Assembly (NCBI RefSeq): GCF_963678635.1
Contig: NC_087067.1
Location: 4,413,072-4,473,071, forward strand
DNA from: Symsagittifera roscoffensis
Lineage: Eukaryota; Xenacoelomorpha; Acoela; Convolutidae
Direction of reading: 5' to 3'
DNA length: 60,000 nucleotides
The stretch's first letter is position 1. The number at the start of each line of letters is the position of its first letter. Positions 32,201 to 42,419 of this stretch are shown here, in pieces. The notes below the pieces were generated by a model. That model was not told the origin of the DNA. It made no database searches and saw only the letters and a list, made by a program, of their open reading frames with translations. The position numbers and the translations under genes were made by a program.

Positions 32201-32363
32201 AATTAAAATACCAGAATATTCTGCCCTTCACGGTTTGTCTAATTGTTCAAAATACGTTGCTAACCCGTTAAAACCATTATTCTTCCAGGTCAGATGTTCT
32301 TCTCTGGTCGATAAAAATTCGAATACGAAAATGCATTTTCATAATTTCTGGTCGAATGTCACA
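29229..32363 (-). repeat. Tandem unit 2: gag N-terminus + leader + complete-5'-end LTR A
   Basis: Same order as unit 1 but with LTR A reaching its true start, TGTGACATTCGACC at 32,363. The gag fragment (29,229-29,577) includes MVETRSQKSSEG and AMDENQEGH-like blocks; its ATG is changed. The LTR portion is 30,860-32,363, about 1.5 kb. The leader lacks the primer-binding site as in unit 1. Confidence 0.75.
30352..30615 (-). repeat. 25-bp tandem array (about 11 units)
   Basis: Same family of units; two carry CCGTA and one CCGCA in place of CCGGA on the plus strand. Confidence 0.85.
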
Positions 32364-32365
32364 AT

Positions 32366-32480
32366 GGATCAAGGGGGGTTGAATGCAAGATTTGCCATAA
32401 CTGGTATCATCTAAAATGCGGAAAAATATCCGATGAAGTATACGCAACAATTACAAAGATAGTCAGGTACTGAGAAAGCT
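32366..32480 (+). pseudogene. Half PHD-finger-like segment, PLE 1
   Basis: Reads GVECKICHNWYHLKCGKISDE: C-x2-C, then W-Y-H-x2-C and an IS-x-E-x-Y continuation as in the second half of PHD fingers. In this copy the last Cys pair is broken by a stop; copy 2 of the PLE keeps WYCESC. PHD fingers read histone tails and occur in some non-LTR retroelements. Confidence 0.5.
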
Positions 32481-32519
32481 GCTGCCGTGCTAAGAACAAG
32501 GAGAAGGATACTCCCTGGT

Positions 32520-32720
32520 GAAATTGTTCCTCAGGTATGTGGATGACATTGTTAGAACAGTCAGAGGGGAGTCGAGTTGTCTTCTCGATGTCGCCAATTT
32601 TGTTCATCCAAATCTGCAGTTCACTCTAGAGGAAACTAATTCGGAGGGGGAATTTGCCGTTCCTGAATTTGAACATAAATGTATCGCAGATTAGGGGTGT
32701 AACTTGCAGTTGTATCAAAA
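32520..32720 (+). pseudogene. PLE reverse transcriptase fragment 1
   Basis: Encodes FLRYVDDIVRTVRGE (RT motif C with Y-x-DD), then HPNLQFTLEETNSEG, the hallmark PLE block after motif C. An extra G near 32,650 shifts the frame before the PFLD block, which is intact in the second copy. Confidence 0.7.
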
Positions 32721-33093
32721 ACCAACAGATACAGTGACAATACTGAACTAAACAAGCTGCTGGCCAACTCAGTGTAAGCGTAGTCTTATCTTAGACACTG
32801 TACACAGGGCACATCTAGCTGGGAGCAATTTTATAAAGCCATGGAAACTAATAGGGCACAATGTCTGACAAATCAGTACCCTGAAAATTGGTCCGCAAAG
32901 GTGGTTTCAGACGCCTTGTGCAAAATCATATAGGGTAAGGGCAAGCCCCTGGATAGTGAGAGGCGTTTGTCAACTCAATCATCAAAGGATGTGAAGCCCC
33001 CAATGCTGATGGTGCAAAATGGAGGTAACCAAAGCTAATAGGAAAATTAACTAACGTTCAAGTGGTTTTCACCACAAAACAAAAGAAACATGT

Positions 33094-33414
33094 TTGACAT
33101 CACTGAAGTCAGCATTTTCTAATGACCTCAAGTCAAGAGTGGTTTATAAACTGCCAGGTAGTGGATGCACTTTCACCTATGTCGGACAAACTGTTCGACA
33201 TTTGACCACTAGAATTGAGGAACATAGGAAATCACACTCACCGGTAGGCCTCCACCTTCAGCAATGCCAACTTGAGGGAAATAGCGCAGATCTTAGTTGG
33301 GAAATTAATGATAGGTCAAACAACCAAATAAAATTGTTAACAGTAGAGGCAATACATATCAGGAAAGAGAAACCGGACTTGAACACGAGCAGGGAGTTAA
33401 CACTGAAAATTTAG
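33094..33414 (+). pseudogene. PLE GIY-YIG endonuclease domain, copy 1
   Basis: A 106-codon frame: VYKLPGSGCTFTYVGQTVRH, TTRIEEH and, 60 residues later, EAIHIRKEKPDLNT. The TYVGQT-x-x-x-L-x-x-R-x-x-EH pattern is the GIY-YIG nuclease of Penelope-like elements, used to nick target DNA; the EKPDLN tail with its Glu is also typical. It joins the upstream part across a stop near 33,090. The domain itself is open in this copy and is followed by a TAG. Confidence 0.85.
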
Positions 33415-33918
33415 ACCCAGAAAATTTTGATTTTTTAATTTAAAACTTACAAGTCTAAATCAAAATTATGACTCAGAAACTTCCAGAAAAATTAATTTAA
33501 ACATGTTTAATTAATTTTAGAGGTTAAAAGTTTTTTTAATCCTAATAGTAATTTGGAGGTCAACTGGCATTGGCTAATTTTTTAACATGATGGTTTAGAA
33601 CAAAAACGTATGTGAATTATTGTAAATGACATTTGTAAATTGATGTTTTATTATCATTTATATTAGTTTAATGTAAAAATCTTGACGATGCCCATAGTTG
33701 GAAAACGTTTGGAATGTACATTTTAACAAAAATTTCTTCATATCTAGAAAAAATTTAGGATTTTTACGGAAATATGTGATGAAATGACTCCTAACTATTA
33801 CCTCGCTTTCTGTGATACTTTTGACCTTGTGATTATGTGTCACAAAAGAAAAGAAAATCATATAGGTGTGTGCTCACAGCACTATAAATGGCTTATTCAC
33901 AAAATTCCCACGTACTTA

Positions 33919-35560
33919 CTAGTGGTAGCAGTATAAATAGTAGTACTTAATGTACACAGAGGTAAAACGGAGCTTCGTTAACCTGCGATATATGTGCCAT
34001 TCCGCTGGATTGACACCGCCGAACCCTCCGACGAGCAAGAACAGACACCAGAGACGTTAGTTGCGAACTCGTTATGAAAAGGAAGGTCGTAACGTTCTAG
34101 AATTTCAATTTTTTAAAATTCGAATTGCGATAAAACATTTCTCAGAAACTTAGAAGAACGGCCATAGTTGTCAAGAAAGACAGTTGAAAAACACAATCGA
34201 ATAACAAGAGACGAAAAACAGTTGAAAATCGACAGTGAACAACGAAGCCTCTTATCGTGATAACGAGACACGATAAGACTCTCGTTTGAAAGAGAACACA
34301 CGAAAGGAAGGTTCAGTGGGACATATATGCTGAGAGACTATATAATTGACTTTTTAGCCGCTTTAATGCCCTGAACACTTGAAATAACTCCTGTATTGTT
34401 GAGTATTTCAGAGCATGAGTAGCAAGAAAGAGGAAAGGTTCAATCCATCTCCAATGGATTTAGTATAAAACTGTCACTAAAATTACTGTAAAATAGGAGA
34501 ATCGAGCCGTATTTTTAACGGTAATCATGTAGTCTGGGGATCCGAGAGCCAGCTGTATGGCTATCTTTGCATGTAACGAAAGCTGATCAAAAGTCGTTTG
34601 ACTGATGGCTTAAAAATGGTAACTTTTTACTTAGCCCTATACAGACCAGAAAATCAACTGGCTACCTCTAGACGGTGAAAAACGGGTAGAGTTTAGATAA
34701 CTGACGCCGGCCAGTCGTCAATAGGTGCTTTTCCTTTTCCTCGTGGTAGCAGTATAAATAGTAGTACTTAATGTGCACAGAGGTAAAACGGAGCTTCGCT
34801 AACTTGCGATATATGTGCCATTCCGCTGGATTGACACAGCCGAACCCTCCTACGAGCAAGAAAAGACATCAGAGACGTTAGTTGCGAACTCGTTATGATA
34901 AGGAAGGTCGTAACGTTCTAGAATTTTAATTTTTTAAAATTCGAATTGCGATAGAACATTTCTCAGAAACTTAGAAGAACGGCCATAGTTGTCAAGAAAG
35001 ACAGTTGAAAAACACAATCGAATAACAAGAGACGAAAAACAGTTGAAAATCGACAGTGAACAACGAAGCCTCTTATCGTGATAACGAGACACGATAAGAC
35101 TCTCGTTTGAAAGAGAACACACGAAAGGAAGGTTCAGTGGGACATATATGCTGAGAGACTATATAATTGACTTTTTAGCCGCTTTAATGCCCTGAACACT
35201 TGAAATAACTCCTGTATTGTTGAGTATTTCAGAGCATGAGTAGCAAGAAAGAGGAAAGGTTCAATCCATCTCCAATGGATTTAGTATAAAACTGTCACTA
35301 AAATTACTGTAAAGTAGGAGAATCGAGCCGTATTTTTAACGGTAATCATGTAGTCTGGGGATCCGAGAGCCAGCTGTGTGGCTATCTTTGCATGTTACGA
35401 AAGCTGATCAAAAGTCGTTTGACTGATGGCTTAAAAGTGGTAAATTTTTACTTAGCCCTATACAGACCAGAAAATCAACTGGCTACCTCTAGACGGTGAA
35501 AAACGGGTAGAGTTTAGGTAACTGACGTCGGCCAGTCGTCAATAGGTGCTTTTCCTGCGC
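33919..35560 (+). repeat. 821-bp tandem duplication (about two units)
   Basis: The block starting TGGTAGCAGTATAAATAG occurs at 33,919 and 34,740, and following sequence matches almost base for base over about 820 bp. Each unit holds about 74 bp of pre-LTR sequence and the first ~745 bp of LTR B. Near-identity indicates a recent duplication. Identical 62-codon minus-strand open frames (34,113-34,301 and 34,934-35,122) are a by-product. Confidence 0.9.
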
Positions 35561-35795
35561 TCCGTCACTATATAGTATTTGGGCAAATATCACATAGACG
35601 TTTTTATGGCGCTCCTGAGTGGGCCTGTTAAAGGCATGATACCATCATGATCAGCAAACGTTCCAGCGACGAACCCTCCGCTCCGGCGCATGCCTATTTT
35701 AATGGCCCTAATATCCTGTATTTTATTAGGCGGAAGGTACCAACCCTCCGCTTGGTGCTATTTAGCTGTTTAACTTAGTTAAGACTAAAAGTTCC
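33993..35795 (+). repeat. LTR B, duplicated 5' part and 3'-truncated copy
   Basis: LTR B begins TGTGCCATTCC at 33,993 and again at 34,814. It aligns with LTR A at the start, in the TCTGGGGAT-C/A-C-GAG block, the GACGGTGAA block and the ATGGCGCTCCTG block. The second copy runs to about 35,795, where AAAAGTTCCGG joins reverse-oriented leader A (ATTAGCAAAATTGGG); TCCGG is shared at the join. Confidence 0.75.
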
Positions 35796-37613
35796 GGATT
35801 AGCAAAATTGGGACCCCTCCGGGTTTGTAAAAATAGCTTTTCAGAGACTTCTAAAATTTTCACCCGATACCCTTCCGGATACGTTTTCCGATGCTATTAT
35901 GCTGTTTGAACTAACTAGGAAGGGTGTATTGTCTTTTCCAAGACCCTTCCGGATTGACAATTCACGTTAAATGTGAAGGGTTTTATCACTAGCCTAGTTT
36001 GTACTCGACAATGGTTTTCTGGTTTCATTAGCCTTCCCTTTTCGTGTTACTTTTTGTACCAAAAGGGATACCAAACTTTTAACGATACCCATCAGTCGAT
36101 TGTTGTTGTCCTTGAGCCCCTTCTTCTCGCTCCTTGAACTGCTTGTCGGATCAGTCTTCTTCACTAATCCCGAAACCCTTCCGGATTGAGCGCAAATTAG
36201 CATTAGGTGCTTAAGTACTCAAATAACCCTACAGTACAAGCACCACAAACAGGCCACACAATTGATTGTAACGATCTTAAATGATATAAATGCCTGTAAC
36301 AACAACATATCTAACAACAACAAACGGGAAGGTCTGATCACATCACGTCTGGGGGGATGATTTCTACTGATTTTTTTCTTTTTTTACTGTTTTTGGTTTT
36401 TTAGGTTATTTTTTACGTTTTTTCTTTTTCTTGGTGAAATACTAGTTTTTGATTGGTTTCTTGTATATCTTTAAGTGTTTTTGTTCACATACCACTCAGG
36501 AAATGACGGGACCGCGAATCCCCCCACCCTTCCTGGTTTGTGAATTTTTGGTCTTAACTAGGTTAAAAAAGTATTCACGGGCGGTTAAGGCGTTATTGTG
36601 AGCATTCACTAGACGCGGAGTGCTCGTTAACGGTTCCGCCGGTCAAGATGTTAAAAAGAAATAACACCCAGGAGCCCCATTAAAACATCTATGTAACATT
36701 CGCCCGGAAGTACATATCGGCGGAAAAAAAGCTAGATTCTAAAACGACTGGCTAGCGTCTAAATACAGCTCTACATGCTTTTCACCGTCTCTGCCAAAGC
36801 CAGTTCTTTTGGTGGTTTTCCTAACATCGGGTCGACAAAAACGTTACTGCTTCTGATTTCGGTCAAAACACTCAAATTACCTTAAATATATGCAATAATA
36901 GTGAGCTCATGGCTGGGTCTTAGTATCCCCAGACTACGAGTTCTTTCCTTAAAACAGAGCTACTATGATTTATTATATTACTTTTGTTTTTGTTCAGTAG
37001 ATAAAAATCATCATTTCCGTCGAAAGATGGATCAACCCTTTCCCTCAACTCCTAGCTTCTCATTATCTGAAAATGAATCTGGATGTTAATTAAATTCAAT
37101 TCAGGACATGACCACGAAGTTAAAAATTTATATAAAACAGTTAGAGTCTTGGGTTCGAGACCCCTCCGGATTCTGGAATCCGGGAAAAAACGTCCTGATT
37201 TCTTTTAGGAAGGCTGGACACGTCGTCCCAACACCCTTCCTCGTTCGTGTCAATTGCTCGGCAACGATTGTGGCCGCACAATCGTTACAACTCGGATCGG
37301 TTTCTGACAATTTCCAATTCTATCTGTCGTTATTTCTTCGTAGTTGTTTCCACTGCAACCATTGTTGTTTTGTCTTTCTTCTGTTTTTTCTCCAAAATGG
37401 CCGTTTCAGCATTTATCAGAAATGTGACGTCACAATTTGAAACTTTAAAAATTTAAAATACCAGACTATTCTGACCTTCAAGGTTCGTCTAATCGTTCAA
37501 ATAGCGTTGCTAACCCGTTAAAACCATTAATCTTCCAGGTCAGATGTTCTTTTCTGTTCGATAAGAATTCGAATACGAAATTGCATTTTCGTAGATTCTG
37601 GTCGAATGTCACA
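35796..37613 (-). repeat. LTR A with a short leader remnant
   Basis: Minus orientation. LTR A starts TGTGACATTCGACC at 37,613 and extends to about 36,055 (about 1.56 kb). Beyond is leader sequence ending in one or two 25-bp units at 35,796-35,830, so nearly the whole array was lost. The arrangement LTR A (minus) then PLE (plus) repeats that at 30,860-33,918. Confidence 0.75.
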
Positions 37614-37629
37614 ATAGATCAAAGGAGGT

Positions 37630-37740
37630 TGAATGCAAGGTTTGCCAAAACTGGTATCATCTAAAATGCGGAAAAATATCCGATGAAGAATAGGCATCAA
37701 TTACAAAGATAGTCTGGTACTGTGAAAGCTGCTGCCGCGC
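37630..37740 (+). pseudogene. Half PHD-finger-like segment, PLE 2
   Basis: Reads ECKVCQNWYHLKCGKISDEE, then after one stop ASITKIVWYCESC. C-x2-C, H-x2-C and W-x-C-x2-C are in PHD order and spacing, so the C-terminal half of a PHD finger is present; the first zinc pairs would lie 5' of the cut. Confidence 0.55.
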
Positions 37741-37767
37741 TAAGAACAAGGAGAAGGATACTCCCTG

Positions 37768-38001
37768 GTGAAATTGTTCCTCAGGTATGTGGATGACATT
37801 GTTAGAACAGTCAGAGGAGAGCCGAGTTGTTTTCTCGATGCCGCCAATTTTCTTCATCCAAATCTGCAGTTCACTCTAGAGGAAACTAATTCGGAGGGGA
37901 ATTTGCCGTTCCTGGATTTGAACATAAATGTACCGCAGATTAGGGGTGTAACTTGCAGTTGGTATCAAAAACCAACAGATACAGTGACTATACTGAACTA
38001 A
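37768..38001 (+). pseudogene. PLE reverse transcriptase fragment 2
   Basis: A 77-codon open frame: LFLRYVDDIVRTVRGEPSCF, LHPNLQFTLEETNSEGN, LPFLDLNI, then WYQKPTDT. Y-x-DD followed by LHP-x-L-x-FT-x-E and LPFLD and a KPT-x-T block is diagnostic for Penelope-like RT. The fingers and motifs A-B are missing, replaced by the PHD-like half. Confidence 0.8.
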
Positions 38002-38090
38002 AGAAGCTGCGGGCCAACTCAGTATAAGCGTAGTGTTATCCTAGACACTGTACACAGGGTCCATCTAGCTGGGAGAAATTTTATAAGGCC

Positions 38091-38300
38091 ATGGAAACTA
38101 AAAGGGCGCAATGTCTGACAAATCAGTACCCTGAAAATTGGTCCGCAAAGGTGGCTTCAGACGCCTTGTGCAAAATCATCGAGGGTAAGGGCAAGCCCCT
38201 GGATAGTGAGAGGCGTTTGTCAACTCAATCATCAAAGGATGTGAAGCTCCCAATGCTGATTGTGCAATATAGAGGTAACCAAAGCCAATACGAAAATTAA
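38091..38300 (+). pseudogene. PLE RT-to-endonuclease connector, copy 2
   Basis: A 69-codon open frame, RAQCLTNQYPENWSAKVASD and following. In PLEs the RT thumb and a linker lie here, with N-x-YP-x-x-W a common block. It connects by frameshift to the GIY-YIG part. Homologous sequence is at 32,840-33,045 in copy 1. Confidence 0.6.
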
Positions 38301-38339
38301 CTAACGTTCAAGTGGTTTTCACCACAAAAAAAAAATTGG

Positions 38340-38683
38340 AAACATGTTTACCATCACTGAAGTCAGCATTTTCTAATGCCCTCAAGTCAAGAGTGGTTTT
38401 TAAACTGCCATGTAGTGGATGAACTTCCACCTATGTCGGACAAACTCTTCGACGTTTGACCACTAGAATTGAGGAACATAAGAAAACAGACTCACCGGTA
38501 GGCCTCCAACTTCAGCGAGGCCAACTTGAGGGAAATATTGCAGATCTTAGTTGGGAAATTATAGATAGGTCAAACAACCAAATAAAATTGTTAACACTAA
38601 AGGCAATACATATCAGGAAAGAGAAACCGGACTTGAACACGAGCGATGAGTTTAGGAGCAGGGATTTAACACTGAAAGATTAG
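38340..38683 (+). pseudogene. PLE GIY-YIG endonuclease domain, copy 2
   Basis: Encodes TTRIEEHKKTDSPVGL and EAIHIRKEKPDLNTS-like sequence (here KAIHIRKEKPDLNTSDE) in frame 38,456-38,683. The upstream YVGQT block is in a neighbouring frame because the sequence before it (near 38,400-38,455) has small indels. Otherwise as copy 1. Confidence 0.75.
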
Positions 38684-38884
38684 TCCCAAAATTTTTTTGG
38701 TTTTTTCATATAAAACGTTCAAGTATAAACCGAAATTATGACTCAGAAACTTCCAGGCAAGTTAATTTAAACTTGTTTAATTAATTTTAGAGGTTAAAAG
38801 TGTTCTATTTGTAATAGTAATTTGGAGGTCAACTGGGATATGCTAATTTTTTAACATGATGGTTTAGAACAAAAATGTAGAACC

Positions 38885-38937
38885 TAAAACATCAATTTAC
38901 AAATTTTTGTAAATAACATTTGTAAATTGATGTTTTA
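38885..38937 (+). repeat. 19-bp inverted repeat in PLE 3' UTR
   Basis: TAAAACATCAATTTACAAA at 38,885-38,903 is perfectly complementary to 38,919-38,937, with a 15-nt spacer. In PLE copy 1 only the right arm remains (near 33,635-33,655). It could fold in RNA. Confidence 0.8.
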
Positions 38938-39207
38938 TCGCCATTTAGATTAGTTTATTGTAAAATTCCTGACAATACGCATAGCTGCGAAAACGTTTGA
39001 AATTTACTTTTTAACAAAAAATTCTTCATATCTAGAAAACATCTAGGATTCTTCCTGAAATATGTGATGAATTGACTCCTAACTGTTACCTCGGTTTCTG
39101 TGATACTTTCGACCTTCTGATTATGTGTCACAAAAGAAAAGAAAATCTTATAGGTGGGTGCTCACAGCACTATAAAATGCATATTCACAAAATTCCCACG
39201 TACGTAT

Positions 39208-40687
39208 TAGTGGTAGCAGTATAAATAGTAGTACTTAATGTACACAGAGGTGAAACGGAGCTTCGCTAACTTGCGATATATGCTCGTTATGAAAAGGAAG
39301 GTCGTAATAATCTAGAATTTCCATTTTTTAATATTCGAATTGCGATAGAACATTTCTCAGAAATTAAGAAGAACGGCCATAGTTGGCAAGAAAGACAGTC
39401 GAATAACACAATCGAATAACAAGAGACGAAAAACAGTTGAAAATCGACAGTGAACAACGAAGCCTCTTATCGTGATAAAAAGACACGATAAGACGCTCGT
39501 TCGAAAGAAAACACACGAAAGGAAGGTTCAGTGGGTCATATGTGCTGAGAGACTATATAATTGACTTTTGAGCCGCTTTAATGCCCTGAACGTTTGAAAT
39601 AACTCCAGTATTGTTGAGTATTTCAGAGCATGAGTAGCTAGAAAGAGGAAACGGTCAATCCATCTCCAATGGATTTAGAATAAAACTGTCACTAAAATTA
39701 CTGTAAAATAGGAGAATTGAGCCCGGTTTTTAACGGTAATCATGTAATCTGGGGATCCGAGAGCCGGTTATCTTCGCATGTAACGAAAGCTGATCAAAAG
39801 TCGTTTGACTGATGGCTTAAAAGTGGTAACTTTTTTTTTAGCCCTAAACAGACCATAAAATCAACTGGCTACGTCTAGACGGTGAACAACGGGTAGAGTT
39901 TAGGTAACTGACGCCGGCCAGTCGTCAATAGGTGCTTTTCCTGCGCTCCGTCACTATATAGTATTTGGGCAAATATTTCATAGACGTTTTTATGGCGCTC
40001 CTGGGTGGGCCTGTTAAAGGCATGATACCATCATGATCCGCAAACGTTCCAGCGACGAACCCTCCGCTCCGGCGCATGCCCGATTTAAAGGCCCTAATAT
40101 CCTGTATTTTAATAGGCGGAAGGTACCGACCCTCCGCCTGGTGCTATTTAGCTGTTTAACTTAGTTAAGACCAAAAGTTCCGGTAGCCGGAGGAATAGGT
40201 GGGAAGGCTCTGGGACGAAAAATGGTTAAAGAAAAAGCGTAAAACCGAATAAAAAGAGTGTATAACCAGGAAAAAATCAAAAACAAAATAACTTGAAAAC
40301 AAAAAGGTACAAAAAACAGTTAAAAACCCAAAAAAGACCAAAAACACTAAAAAACATAAAATGACGGTTGATATATTATTTCCGGACAGGATGTGATCTG
40401 GCCTTCCTATTTGTTGTTATTTCAGATCGATTTATATCATTCTGATCGAAAGATTGAGTGTTTTTGTGGCGGGTAAGCTACCCTCCCATTAGTGTTCTTT
40501 GAGTATTTAAGCAGGTTAATGATAATTTTGCTGGTGACAGGAGGGTAGAGTGGCAAGCTGACAGACGTGTTCTAGACTCAACAAGAGGCAACAAGTTAAA
40601 CATCCACAACGACTGTTGGGTATCGTTGATGCAATTTTAGTATCGTTCGGGTACTGTTTCATTAAAATTTAAGAGGTGGAGGACACA
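39208..40687 (+). repeat. LTR B with complete 3' end (5' end deleted)
   Basis: Preceded by the 74-bp TGGTAGCAGTATAAATAG block; the LTR start and about 90 bp are deleted near 39,284. Ends GGAGGACACA at 40,687, followed by AT and a TGG primer-binding candidate. Contains TTTATATCA near 40,430 as a TATA candidate, preceded by an A-rich stretch (40,250-40,370). Confidence 0.8.
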
Positions 40688-40689
40688 AT

Positions 40690-40706
40690 TGGCGCGGTCT
40701 GATTGC
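40690..40706 (+). promoter_or_regulatory. Primer-binding site candidate, family B
   Basis: TGGCGCGGTCTGATTGC begins two bases after the LTR end ...CACA. A TGG start and this spacing are usual for tRNA-primed LTR elements. I could not match the tRNA. Confidence 0.55.
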
Positions 40707-41090
40707 ACCCTCTATCGATTGCGAATTTCCGAGTTAAGGGTCTTAGCTCGGGTATTTTGGTGCAAAAGAGGGTATAGTAATTTTGATTACGGACTACATA
40801 TAGGTTAATTTTTTCAATATATATTACTTATCTATCATTTAGAACCGAGAAACACCCCAATTTTGTCGAGAGATACTGACTTTCGACCAAACTTTTAACC
40901 CCAGAAATTTTGGATATCGGAGTTTTCGAACAACAAAAAAGCTTCTGCGCAGTGAGTTACTACGTAGTTCGAGCCCCCTAACTAAAGAAATTGCAGGGAA
41001 TAAGACTTAGTAGAAGTTCGATCAAAATTTTTTCGATCAAAATTGGCAAGAAAGATCAAAGTTCGATAGTAGAAGTTCGATCAAAATTGG
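40707..41090 (+). other. Leader fragment and junction filler
   Basis: The first ~280 bp match the leader at 42,420-42,740. From about 41,008 a GTAGAAGTTCGATCAAAATT phrase recurs three times in 80 bp before the sequence re-enters LTR B at GGCAAGAAAGACAGTCG. This looks like filler made by template switching at the tandem duplication join. Confidence 0.6.
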
Positions 41091-42400
41091 CAAGAAAGAC
41101 AGTCGAATAACACAATCGAATAACAAGAGACGAAAAACAGTTGAAAATTGACACTGAACAACGAAGCCTCTTATGGTGATAAAAAGACACGATAAGACGC
41201 TCGTTCGAAAGAAAACTCACGAAAGGAAGGTTCAGTGGGTCATACGTGCTGAGAGACTATATAATCGAATTTTTAGCCGCTTTAATGCGCTGAACGTTTG
41301 AAATAACTCCAGTATTGTTGAGTATTTCAGAGCATGAGTAGCTACAAAGAGGAAACGGTCAATCCATCTCCAATGGATTTAGAATAAAACTGTCACTAAA
41401 ATTACTGTAAAACAGGAGAATTGAGCCGTGTTTTTAACGGTAATCATGTAGTCTGGGGATCCGAGAGCCAGCTGTGTGGCTATCTTTGCATGTAACGAAA
41501 GCTGATCAAAAGTCGTTTGACTGATGGCTTAAAAGTGGTAAATTTTTACTTAGCCCTATACAGACCAGAAAATCAACTGGCTACCTCTAGACGGTGAAAA
41601 GCGGGTAGAGTTTAGGTAACTGACGCCGGCCAGTCGTCAATAGGTGCTTTTCCTGCGCTCCGTCACTATATAATATTTAGGCAAGTATTACATAGACGTT
41701 TTTATGGCGCTCCTGGGTGGGCCTGTTAAAGGCATGATACCATCATGATCCGCAAACGTTCCAGCGACGAACCCTCCGCTCCGGCGCATGCCCGATTTAA
41801 AGGCCCTAATATCCTGTATTTTAATAGGCGGAAGGTACCGACCCTCCGCCTGGTGCTATTTAGCTGTTTAACTTAGTTAAGACCAAAAGTTCCGGCAGCC
41901 GGAGGAATAGGTGGGAAGGCTCTGGGACAAAAAATGGTTAAAGAAAAAGCGTAAAACCGAATAAAAAGAGTGTATAACCAGGAAAAAATCAAAAACAAAA
42001 TAACTTGAAAACAAAAAGGTACAAAAAACAGTAAAAAACCCAAAAAAGACCAAAAACACTAAAAAACATAAAATGACGGTTGATATATTATTTCCGGACC
42101 GGATGTGATCTGGCCTTCCTATTTGTTGTTATTTCAGATCGATTTATATCATTTCTGATCGAAAGATTGAGTGTTTTTGTGGCGGGTAAGGTACCCTCCC
42201 ATTAGTGTTGTTTGAGTATTTAAGCAGGTTAATGATAATTTTGCTGGTGACCGGAGGGTAGAGTGGCAAGCTGACAGACGTGTTCTAGACTCAACAAGAG
42301 GCAACAAATTAAACATCCACAACGACTGTTGGGTATCTTTGATACAATTTTAGTATCGTTCGGGTACTATTTCATTAAAATTTAAGAGGTGGGGGGCACA
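41091..42400 (+). repeat. LTR B, second tandem copy (5'-truncated), 5' LTR of copy 2
   Basis: Repeats 39,385-40,687 with period about 1.71 kb at near-identity; ends GGGGGGCACA at 42,400. It directly precedes the leader and gag of copy 2, so it is that element's 5' LTR. Confidence 0.8.
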
Positions 42401-42402
42401 AT

Positions 42403-42419
42403 TGGCGCGGTCTGATTGC
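42403..42419 (+). promoter_or_regulatory. Primer-binding site candidate of copy 2
   Basis: Same TGGCGCGGTCTGATTGC sequence as at 40,690, two bases after the LTR end. Confidence 0.55.

Larger units (their letters stand above)
32364..33918 (+). mobile_element. Penelope-like retroelement fragment 1 (5'-truncated)
   Basis: Plus-strand order: half a PHD finger, an RT fragment, connector, GIY-YIG endonuclease and 3' UTR. RT plus C-terminal GIY-YIG is the hallmark of Penelope-like elements. The 5' end is cut exactly at the LTR A start (32,363). Most of the RT fingers and palm are missing: the PHD half leads almost directly to the RYVDDI block. Several stops and frameshifts. A homologous copy lies at 37,614-39,207. 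Confidence 0.8.
37614..39207 (+). mobile_element. Penelope-like retroelement fragment 2 (5'-truncated)
   Basis: Homologous to 32,364-33,918 and cut at the same LTR A boundary. Retains the PHD half, RT motif C, PFLD block, connector, GIY-YIG and 3' UTR with a long inverted repeat. Because both PLE copies share the same 5' cut and the same flanks (LTR A on the left, LTR B on the right), they are duplicates of one locus and not independent insertions. Confidence 0.8.

Noticed and set aside
34113-35122. Two identical 62-codon minus-strand frames as a conserved gene
   Set aside because: They are identical only because of the 821-bp DNA duplication, and lie within LTR B antisense to its orientation.
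40165-42059. Two hydrophobic 60-codon frames (40,165-40,347 and 41,877-42,059, minus) as small membrane proteins
   Set aside because: They are antisense to the A-rich part of LTR B; the Phe-rich sequence is a result of A/T composition.
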